Positions 56,785-64,000 of a stretch of 64,000 nt of DNA are shown piece by piece. Each line of letters opens with the position of its first letter. Within the stretch, counting starts at the first letter, position 1. Source of the stretch: Candidatus Cloacimonadota bacterium (lineage in GTDB: Bacteria; Cloacimonadota; Cloacimonadia; Cloacimonadales; JAIOQZ01); the NCBI GenBank assembly GCA_021108395.1, contig JAIOQZ010000011.1:51898-115897 (forward strand), written 5' to 3'. A model generated the notes under the pieces. It searched no databases, was not told the DNA's origin, and saw only the letters and a program-made list of their open reading frames with translations. The translations under genes were made by a program, and so were the position numbers.

Positions 56785-58419
56785 ATGAAACATTATTTTT
56801 TCGACTTCAAGAACAAGGCCGGCGACATTTACCAGCGACTCGAGGCGCGCCAGAAGATCGTGCTGGGCGCTCTGCTGTTGATGACCATCGTCGCTTTCGC
56901 CTTTCTGGTGCATGTGAGCACCCGCACCCACTACGAGTTGCTCTTTGGCAATATGGAGCCGCAGCAGGCGAATCAGGCCATCGAGAAGCTCGACGAGATG
57001 AAGGTGCCCTACCGTCTGAGAAATGGCGGCACCGCTATTCTGGTACCGCAGGATCGCGTATATGAAACGCGCATCAGGCTCTCGGGCGAGGGAGTCATTC
57101 CCCAGGCCGGTCGTGGGTTCGAGGTGTTCGACAAACCGAACCTGGGCATGACCGAAAAGATTACAGACATCAAATATCAACAGGCACTGGCGGGCGAGCT
57201 CGAGCGCACCATCGCTTCCATCGACCGCGTAGATGACGTTCGCATTCAGCTTGTGCTGCCCAAAGAACGCCTCTTTGCCGAGGATCAGAAAGACGCTACC
57301 GCATCGGTGTTTCTGCGTCTGAGCAGCCGACTGAAAGAAGCCCAGGTGCAAGGCATCGCCAACCTCGTGGCCGCCGCCGTCGAGGGCCTCGACGCAGCCG
57401 ACGTGACCATCACCGACCAGAACGGCAACACGCTTTCAGAGGTACACGACGAGAACTTTGCCGGTACCTGGGACAGGCTGCGCTATCAGCGCGCTGTAGA
57501 AGAAGACCGCCGCCAGAAGATTCAGTCGATGCTCGACAATTTGCTCGAACCCGGCAACGCGGTGGTGCGCGTCACCGCCGATCTCGACTTCGATAAAATC
57601 GAAACGACGATGGAAACGTTCAATCCCGAGGGGAAAACACCGCGCTCGGAAGAAATAGAATCTACCCAGTCCAGCGAAACCTACACCCCCTCCGGCGATA
57701 TCGAAAACGTCGCCATGGCCGACGAAAACATCACGACACAGACCGAGCACATCATCACCAACTACGAGATCGACCACACCTTGCGCAGCATCAGCAACAC
57801 GCCAGGCGCCATTCGTAAGCTCAGCGTAGCTGTGAACGTGAACCACCGGCTCGATATTGTCGAGGTGGATGGCGAGACAGTGGAACGCTATGAAGAGCGC
57901 AGCGCCGCCGAGCTGGCCAACATCGAATCGCTGGTGCGCAATGCCGCCGGTTACAGCACAGACCGCGGGGACGAACTGGTTGTCACCAGCTTCAAGCTCG
58001 AAGACGACCGCCGCCGCGAGGAAGCCCGCCGACGCATGGAAGAAGAGCGCAGCGAACGTTTCTGGGAAATGGCCATCCGTCTGGGCATCCTGGTAGTATT
58101 GCTCATTCTCGTGTTCTCGCTGCTGGCACAGTTCCGCCGCGTTTTCGCGCCACCCGAAACTGAAGAAGAACTGGCCACTGTGCGTCAGACTCTTGCCGAT
58201 GGCGAGCCTGATACAGAAGGCTTCTATCCTGAGGGCGAAGAAGGCTTGCCGATGGGTGAGGGCAAAATATCCTACAGTTTTAAACCAATGCAGGACATCA
58301 AGATCGAGCAAACCGACAGCCAGGTGTTGCAGGATGCCGTGCGCCAGTTCGTTGTTGACAACCCCGAAACGGCTGTCCGTCTCTTCAAAAGCTGGATGCT
58401 CGACAAAGGGCAAAGGTAA
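56785..58419 (+). CDS. fliF: Flagellar MS-ring protein FliF
   Basis: YELLFGNMEPQQANQAIEKLDEMKVPYRLRNGGTAILVPQDRVYETRIRLSGEGVI; QQALAGELERTIASID. Confidence 0.96.
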   Translation: MKHYFFDFKNKAGDIYQRLEARQKIVLGALLLMTIVAFAFLVHVSTRTHYELLFGNMEPQQANQAIEKLDEMKVPYRLRNGGTAILVPQDRVYETRIRLSGEGVIPQAGRGFEVFDKPNLGMTEKITDIKYQQALAGELERTIASIDRVDDVRIQLVLPKERLFAEDQKDATASVFLRLSSRLKEAQVQGIANLVAAAVEGLDAADVTITDQNGNTLSEVHDENFAGTWDRLRYQRAVEEDRRQKIQSMLDNLLEPGNAVVRVTADLDFDKIETTMETFNPEGKTPRSEEIESTQSSETYTPSGDIENVAMADENITTQTEHIITNYEIDHTLRSISNTPGAIRKLSVAVNVNHRLDIVEVDGETVERYEERSAAELANIESLVRNAAGYSTDRGDELVVTSFKLEDDRRREEARRRMEEERSERFWEMAIRLGILVVLLILVFSLLAQFRRVFAPPETEEELATVRQTLADGEPDTEGFYPEGEEGLPMGEGKISYSFKPMQDIKIEQTDSQVLQDAVRQFVVDNPETAVRLFKSWMLDKGQR

Positions 58420-58427
58420 GGTGAATC

Positions 58428-59486
58428 ATGGCCGAAGATCTGATGAGCAATATCACAATGAGCAAAGAAAAGACCGAGGAATTCCAGAGAATTCTCAAGA
58501 ATTACTCTGGCGTGCAAAAGGCGGCCATCATTATGATCAGTATGGGCAAAGAAGGCTCGGCGGCCATAATGCAGAACCTTTCTGATGATGAAGTGGAACA
58601 GATTTCAGCGCAAATCGCGACCACCACTTCGGTGGAACCACTGGTGACCGAGGCGGTTTTCGAGGAATACTACCAGATGATAAAGGCCCAGCAATACATC
58701 TCGGTAGGCGGCATCGAATATGCCCGTGAGGTTCTCGAAGACGCCGTGGGCGACATGCGCGCGCTCGAAATCATCAAGAAAATCCAGCGCCTGCTACAGG
58801 TTCGAGGATTCAATGTCCTCAAACAAGTGGATAGTTCCCAGTTGCTCACTTTCATCCAGAAAGAACATCCGCAGACCATCGCCCTGGTGCTCACCCAGCT
58901 CGATCCTGGCCAGGCGGCCAATGTTGTCGGCGAGCTGCCCGAGGAGCTTCGCAACGACGTCATCATGCGTTTCGCAACCATGGAGCGCGTTTCGCAGGAC
59001 ATGATTACCACTGTCGAGCGGGTGCTCGAAGACCGCATAGACTTCAGCCAGCAGGGCACGAAGTTCGGTGGCATCACCGCCGCAGCCGAAATCATCAACA
59101 TGGTCGGCTCGACAATCGAGCGCTCTGTCCTCGAAGCCATCGCCGCCAAGGATCCCAAGCTGGCCACCGAAATCAAGAACCTCATGTTCGTCTTTGAAGA
59201 CATCCTCTACCTCGACGACCGCACCATCCAGAAAGTGCTGCGCGACATCGACCAGAAGGATCTGGCTCTGGCGCTCAAGGGCGCCAACGACGAAGTGCGC
59301 GACAAGATGTTCAACAACATGTCCGAACGCGCCGCCACCATCATCCAGGAAGAGATGGAGTTTGCCGGCCCCGTCCGCCTGCGCGATGTCGAAAACGCGC
59401 GGCAGAATATCCTCGATATCATCCGCAAGCTCGAAGAACTGGGCGAAATCCAGCTCACCAAGGGCGGCGAATCGTTCATCGAATAG
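58428..59486 (+). CDS. fliG: Flagellar motor switch protein FliG
   Basis: KEHPQTIALVLTQLDPGQAANVVGELPEELRNDVIMRFATMERVS; MFVFEDILYLDDRTIQKVLRDIDQKDLALALKGA. Confidence 0.97.
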   Translation: MAEDLMSNITMSKEKTEEFQRILKNYSGVQKAAIIMISMGKEGSAAIMQNLSDDEVEQISAQIATTTSVEPLVTEAVFEEYYQMIKAQQYISVGGIEYAREVLEDAVGDMRALEIIKKIQRLLQVRGFNVLKQVDSSQLLTFIQKEHPQTIALVLTQLDPGQAANVVGELPEELRNDVIMRFATMERVSQDMITTVERVLEDRIDFSQQGTKFGGITAAAEIINMVGSTIERSVLEAIAAKDPKLATEIKNLMFVFEDILYLDDRTIQKVLRDIDQKDLALALKGANDEVRDKMFNNMSERAATIIQEEMEFAGPVRLRDVENARQNILDIIRKLEELGEIQLTKGGESFIE

Positions 59487-59561
59487 TACGCGAATTGCCG
59501 CATGAGAGAACGCTCTCTTGCGCCTGACAAATAAACCCGACGATACAATGCCTGGACAGGA

Positions 59562-60293
59562 ATGGAAAATACTTTGACCAACGACATGACGCCGCAAAAC
59601 GGGAAAAGTCCCGTACTCAAGATCAGCTCGGACTACCCCATCAGGGGAGCGCGGGTTATTCCACACAAAGCGCAACATAAGGCTTTCGAGAAACCGGTGG
59701 GACTGGGTCACGATATGGTCGAGCGGATGCTGACGCACGAACTTTCCCGCGCCGAGCAGGCCTGGAAACAGAAGCTCGAAGAAGCGCGCCGGCAGTCCTA
59801 TGAAGAAGGTTTTGCCAATGGCTGCAAGGAAACGGAAAACAAGTTGCTGGGGCAGTTCAAAAAGTCCAATCAGATATTGAAAAAAACCGCCGAGCGATTC
59901 CACGCCGATGTAAACATTCTCATGCAGGAACAGGAGCAGAATATACTGCACCTCATCTTTGGCATTGCCCGCAAGGTGGTGGGACTCGATGTGTCGCTCA
60001 ACCCCGACATCGTGCTCGAGGTGCTGCGCCAGGCTCTGCGCCTCATGAACGAAAAGCAGGTGGTGCGCATTGTAGTCAATTCATCGGATCACGCGCATGT
60101 GCGAGACCATCTCGAACAGTTGCGCATGCAGTTCGACCTGCCGACCGGCGTCGAGATTGTGGCCAACGAATCACTCGAACCCGGCGGAGTCCGCCTCGAA
60201 AGCGAGTATGGCTCCATCGACGCCGACATCGCCACTCAGTTCGAGGAGATTTCTCGCAGGATGCTGAAAGATGACTCCCCCATCAGCGACTGA
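59562..60293 (+). CDS. fliH: Flagellar assembly protein FliH
   Basis: FliH/SctL-like: coiled coil then LIFGIARKVVGLDVSLNPDIVLEVLRQAL...VEIVANESLEPGGVRLESEYGSIDADIATQFEEI. Confidence 0.92.
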   Translation: MENTLTNDMTPQNGKSPVLKISSDYPIRGARVIPHKAQHKAFEKPVGLGHDMVERMLTHELSRAEQAWKQKLEEARRQSYEEGFANGCKETENKLLGQFKKSNQILKKTAERFHADVNILMQEQEQNILHLIFGIARKVVGLDVSLNPDIVLEVLRQALRLMNEKQVVRIVVNSSDHAHVRDHLEQLRMQFDLPTGVEIVANESLEPGGVRLESEYGSIDADIATQFEEISRRMLKDDSPISD

Positions 60294-61593
60294 TTTCTCG
60301 AAATACGAGACTATCCTCGAACGGGTGAACCCCATCCGTCAGAACGGGACTGTCTCTCAAGTCATCGGCCTCATTGTCGAGAGCCACGGCCCCACAGCTT
60401 CCATTGGCGACATCTGCTACATCCACAGCCGTGACGGCACCAACCATGTGGCCGAAGTGGTCGGCTTCAAGAAAGGCAAAACCCTGCTCATGCCGTTGAA
60501 AGAGCTTTACGGCATCGCCCCCGGCAACCAGGTGAGCACTTTCTGCGAGCCGTTCAGCGTGGGCGTGGGCGACGAGCTCATTGGCCGCGTACTGGACGGC
60601 CTGGGCAATCCCATCGACGGCCTGGGCCAGCTGAAACTGCGCGAGAAACGCTCGGTGTATGCCAAGCCGCCCAACCCGCTCACACGGCAGCGCATCACCC
60701 AGCCGCTCGAGCTGGGCGTGCGCAGCATCGATGCACTGCTCACCTGCGGCAAAGGCCAGCGTACGGGCATCTTTGCCGGCAGTGGCGTGGGCAAAAGCGT
60801 TCTGCTGGGCATGATGGCCCGCAACACGACAGCCGACGTGAACGTTATCGCTCTCATTGGCGAACGTGGACGCGAGGTGCGCGATTTCATCGAAAGCGAT
60901 CTCGGCCAGCAAGGGTTGGCGCGTTCGGTGGTTGTCGTAGCCACGTCCGACCAGGCGGCGCTTACCCGCGTAAAGGGAGCGCAGGTGGCCACAACCATCG
61001 CCGAATACTTTCGTGACCAGGGCAAGGACGTCCTGCTGATGATGGACTCGGTGACGCGCTATGCTATGGCTTTGCGCGAGATTGGGCTGGCCATCGGTGA
61101 GCCGCCGACCACCAAAGGCTATACGCCATCAGTTTTCGCCAATATGCCCAAGCTGCTCGAACGCGCCGGAACATCGCACCGTGGCAGCATCACCGGGCTG
61201 TATGCCGTACTGGTGGAGGGCAACGACCTGGACGAGCCAGTTGCCGACGCCGCCCGCTCCATCCTTGACGGGCATATCGTGCTGAATCGCCGTCTGGCGA
61301 GCAAAGGACACTACCCGGCAGTCGATGTGCTACAGTCCATCAGCCGCGTGATGAGCAGCGTTATCAGTCGCGAGCACCGCGATGAAGCGCGCAAGATCAT
61401 CGAAGTGCTGGCCACCTATGCCGAAGCGGAAGACATGATCAACATCGGCGCGTATTCCGCAGGCACCAATCCCCGCGTCGATCACGCCATCTCGAAGATA
61501 GACGCAGTCAACAGATTCCTGCGTCAGGAAATAGAAGAAAAAGCGCCGTTCGATAAAATCATGGAGCAGTTCCATCGAATTATGGGCGCTTGA
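60271..61593 (+). CDS. fliI: Flagellum-specific ATP synthase FliI
   Basis: GIFAGSGVGKSVLLGMMARN; VLLMMDSVTRYAMALREIGLAIGEPPTTKGYTPSVFA. Confidence 0.97.
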   Translation: MTPPSATDFSKYETILERVNPIRQNGTVSQVIGLIVESHGPTASIGDICYIHSRDGTNHVAEVVGFKKGKTLLMPLKELYGIAPGNQVSTFCEPFSVGVGDELIGRVLDGLGNPIDGLGQLKLREKRSVYAKPPNPLTRQRITQPLELGVRSIDALLTCGKGQRTGIFAGSGVGKSVLLGMMARNTTADVNVIALIGERGREVRDFIESDLGQQGLARSVVVVATSDQAALTRVKGAQVATTIAEYFRDQGKDVLLMMDSVTRYAMALREIGLAIGEPPTTKGYTPSVFANMPKLLERAGTSHRGSITGLYAVLVEGNDLDEPVADAARSILDGHIVLNRRLASKGHYPAVDVLQSISRVMSSVISREHRDEARKIIEVLATYAEAEDMINIGAYSAGTNPRVDHAISKIDAVNRFLRQEIEEKAPFDKIMEQFHRIMGA

Positions 61594-61622
61594 TCTTACT
61601 CGATTAATCCCCTCCTCAAAAT

Positions 61623-61732
61623 CTGAATCATGATTTACAGGATTATGAAGTTGGAAGCCCGACAGTTTTTTGTCTTATCCTGAAATTTCTGAAATCCTGT
61701 GAATATCTTGAATCCAGCGAATCCCGATTCAG
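61623..61732. repeat. Degenerate ATCCTG-rich palindromic intergenic repeat
   Basis: ctgaatcatgatttacaggat ... atcctgtgaatatcttgaatccagcgaatcccgattcag, imperfect inverted repeat. Confidence 0.55.
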
Positions 61733-61766
61733 AATATTTATTAATCCTTCCCACTTGTACCCCCTT

Positions 61767-61782
61767 TGGCACCTCGATTGCG
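61767..61782 (+). promoter_or_regulatory. Sigma-54 (-24/-12) promoter of fliJ operon
   Basis: TGGCACCTCGATTGCG, GG-N10-GC, upstream of fliJ. Confidence 0.82.
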
Positions 61783-61837
61783 TATTACCCAGTGAATTGT
61801 TCGATGAAGTGAGAATAAAATTCCGGAGTATGGATGT

Positions 61838-62290
61838 ATGAAGAAATTTGAGTTCTCTTTACAGAAGGTGATGGAAGTGCGGCAAACCGAGGAAAAGGTG
61901 TTACAGCGTGTCCTCGCTGATGCCAGGCACAAACTGCTGGAGGCCAGAGAGGATCTGGAAGCGCTGTTGCACAAGCTCGACCAGCATCTGGAGCGCAAAG
62001 GCAAGATGCACAGCGTCACTATGAACTCGGCACGCTATATGCTGTTGCAGAACTATATCCAGCTTCTGGAAGAGAACATCGACATCTCCCGCAAGCGCAT
62101 CGTCGAACTTGAGAAAGAGGAGAACGAGGCGCGTGAGAAATTGCTCGAGAAGTCGAAACAGAAAAAGGCTATCGAAAAGCTCCGTGACAATCGTTTTGAT
62201 GAATATCGACGCGAAATGAAGAAAGAGGAGCAGGTATTTCTCGACGAGATTACCGCCCAGAACGGCAACCAGAAGGCAATGTGGAAGTAA
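61838..62290 (+). CDS. fliJ: Flagellar export protein FliJ
   Basis: MKKFEFSLQKVMEVRQTEEKVLQRVLADARHKLLEAREDLE; coiled coil, downstream of fliI. Confidence 0.9.
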   Translation: MKKFEFSLQKVMEVRQTEEKVLQRVLADARHKLLEAREDLEALLHKLDQHLERKGKMHSVTMNSARYMLLQNYIQLLEENIDISRKRIVELEKEENEAREKLLEKSKQKKAIEKLRDNRFDEYRREMKKEEQVFLDEITAQNGNQKAMWK

Positions 62291-62302
62291 GCGGAGGACA
62301 TC

Positions 62303-63024
62303 ATGGGTAAGCAGATCGCCATCTATGTCGGCATCTTCGTGGTGGTTTTCGCGCTCATCAGCACTACCCTGTTCATCGTGTTCAACAAGAAACAGGCCGA
62401 GCCGCCAGAGCTGCCGACCACCGAAATCGACTCGACCGCATCCGTCGCCGACACCACCAGCCAGCAGCCTATCGACAGCCTCGCCATGCTTCGCCCCGAC
62501 ACCCTCGTGAAAGCGATTACCGAGCTTCCCGATCCGCTGCTGGAATACAACAACCTGATGATGCTGCGCAAGCGTCTCATCGAGTTTTACTCTGAAGGCG
62601 AGATTCGCGCCTACAGCAGTTCCGAAATCGATTCGTTATTCACCGGATTCGTCGCTCAAATCGATTCGCTGGCCTACAAACAGCAACAATATATCGCCAA
62701 GATAAACGAACTGAGCAGAGTGCTGCTGTCAGCCTCCAGTCACAAGTAACCCGGCTCGAGGAAAATATTTCCACGATGAAACTCCAGCACAGCGAGGAAA
62801 TCGCATCGCTCACGAACGGCGACGGCGATAATCTCGTTCAGGCGGCAGCCGAAATGTGGGAAAACATGCAGCCCGCCAACGCCGCCCAGAGCCTGTTGCC
62901 GCTCACCGACAATGAAATCATCGCTATTTTGCGTTCCATGAACGTGCGCCGCGCCTCGAAGATTCTGGATAAGCTGCCAGACACCCGCGCCGCCAGCCTG
63001 CTCAAGACAATGAGCAATCCATAG
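62303..63024 (+). pseudogene. motE: MotE-like protein apparently split by a frameshift (TM/coiled-coil ORF 62303-62749 plus MgtE_N-like ORF 62776-63024)
   Basis: N-terminal TM segment; C-terminal MWENMQPANAAQSLLPLTDNEIIAILRSMNVRRASKILDKLPDTRAASLLKTM; downstream frame is open upstream through TEQSAAVSLQSQVTRLEENISTMKLQHSEE. Confidence 0.65.
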
Positions 63025-63032
63025 AGGTAGCC

Positions 63033-64000
63033 ATGCAAAATCCACTTGCCGTTTTATTCGCCGGTCGCCAGGTAAAACCGACCGCGGACACCGCTGTAGC
63101 GGTGGCAGGTGGCGCCTCTTTCCTGCAATTCCTCACGCAATCACCCCGTAACAGCGCCAAATCGATGCAAGCCCTCACGCCGGAAGTGGCGCAGAGCTTT
63201 TTGGAAGGCAAGCTCGACGTACGCATGCAAAGCGGTGGCAAGGTGTTCAGCCTGCAACAACTGCTCCAGCGCGCCGAGAGTGACCCGAAGGCGGCTTCTC
63301 GTCTCTGGAACGATCTCCGCTCCGGCAATATGCAATTGCTGGACATTGTCGAAGTCGCACAGGCCGCACAGCGGCATCACGTACAGGTACCCCAGAAGCA
63401 GGCCGCACAAGAACAGGCGAGGCCCGCCGCGCCAGCCGCAACGCTAACGCGGAAGCAACTCCACCAGCAAGCCGCGCTCGGCGATTTCTCTTCCCTGCTA
63501 CTTTTCTCTCCGGGCAAAGTCGCGCAGGTCGCACAGGTCGCACAGCGACTTCATGTACAGGCACCCCATAAGCAGGCCGCACAAGAACAGGCGAGGCCTG
63601 CCGCGCCAGCCGCAACGTTAACGCGGAAACAGCTCCGTCAGCAAGCCACGCTCGGCGATTTCTCATCTCTGCTACTTTTCTCTCCGGGCAAAGTCGCGCA
63701 GGTCGCACAGGTCGCACAGCGACTTCATGTACAGGCACCCCATAAGCAGGCCGCACAAGAACAGGCGAGGCCTGCCGCGCCAGCCGCAACGCCTAACGCT
63801 CAGGCGGTCACACAGAAGCTTTCAGCCCAGCCTCAGCCGCAAGTAGCACCAAAACAGGCTGCCACGCTTAAACTTTCTACCCAACCTAAGCCGCAAGCAA
63901 CGCAGAAACAGGCGAAGCCTGCCGCAACGCCTAACGCTAAGGTGGCCACTCAGAAGCTTTCAGTCCAGCCTAAGCCGCAAGCAACGCAGAAACAGGCTGT
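63033..64000 (+). CDS. fliK: Probable flagellar hook-length control protein FliK, N-terminal part (open at window end)
   Basis: MQNPLAVLFAGRQVKPTADTAVAVAGGASFLQFLTQSPRNSAK..., Gln/Ala/Pro-rich low-complexity region; position after fliJ/motE. Confidence 0.65.
   Translation, partial: MQNPLAVLFAGRQVKPTADTAVAVAGGASFLQFLTQSPRNSAKSMQALTPEVAQSFLEGKLDVRMQSGGKVFSLQQLLQRAESDPKAASRLWNDLRSGNMQLLDIVEVAQAAQRHHVQVPQKQAAQEQARPAAPAATLTRKQLHQQAALGDFSSLLLFSPGKVAQVAQVAQRLHVQAPHKQAAQEQARPAAPAATLTRKQLRQQATLGDFSSLLLFSPGKVAQVAQVAQRLHVQAPHKQAAQEQARPAAPAATPNAQAVTQKLSAQPQPQVAPKQAATLKLSTQPKPQATQKQAKPAATPNAKVATQKLSVQPKPQATQKQA
63352..63791 (+). repeat. 174-bp in-frame tandem repeat (58 aa unit, about 2.5 copies)
   Basis: cacagcg...cagg starts recur at 63367, 63541 and 63715; unit encodes QVAQR.HVQ.P.KQAAQEQARPAAPAATLTRKQL.QQA.LGDFSSLLLFSPGKVA. 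Confidence 0.92.

Noticed and set aside
63247-63789. Minus-strand ORF with repeated RLARQASPVLVRPAYGVP units
   Set aside because: Antisense of the fliK tandem repeat; the repetition is inherited from the plus-strand coding repeat.
63352-63791. Possible CRISPR-like array
   Set aside because: The 174-bp units are contiguous and in frame within a coding region; there are no short repeats with unique spacers. No CRISPR array was seen anywhere in the window.

Overview
The window is a mostly gene-dense, GC-rich bacterial chromosome segment. A type IX secretion sorting tail (NYPNPFNP...), a DUF2141 protein and a TonB-dependent receptor suggest an FCB-group organism, and it is flagellated. It contains: a trigger factor N-terminus; tRNA-Leu(UAG); SppA; an NtrX/NtrY-like two-component system; gltX, holB; mutA-mutB-meaB; nagZ and a hisS-like gene; CNNM/CBS, YbeY and 7TM-HD proteins; ribE, recR, ybaB, rsmI; a kbl-ACP-AMP ligase-acpS-(ATPase-PIN)-tdh gene string; an AT-rich glycan operon (LegB/LegC-like, GT2, GT39, acyltransferases); thioredoxin, an S9 peptidase and RidA; and a flagellar operon (flgBC, fliEFGHIJ, motE-like, fliK). 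The observations most worth a second look are: (i) a modular, multi-hairpin, MITE-like repeat family with at least five copies whose terminal inverted repeats abut or form stop codons and part of the C-terminus of RsmI; (ii) an AT-rich two-gene ABC/OLD-type ATPase + PIN-like nuclease cassette seamlessly placed between tdh and acpS, a candidate defence or toxin system; (iii) a kbl-ACP-AMP ligase-AcpS module; (iv) three well-formed sigma-54 -24/-12 promoters, two of them driving flagellar operons; (v) a probable frameshift in a motE-like gene and a 174-bp in-frame tandem repeat in fliK. All calls come from reading the sequence and the supplied translations; no database search was run.
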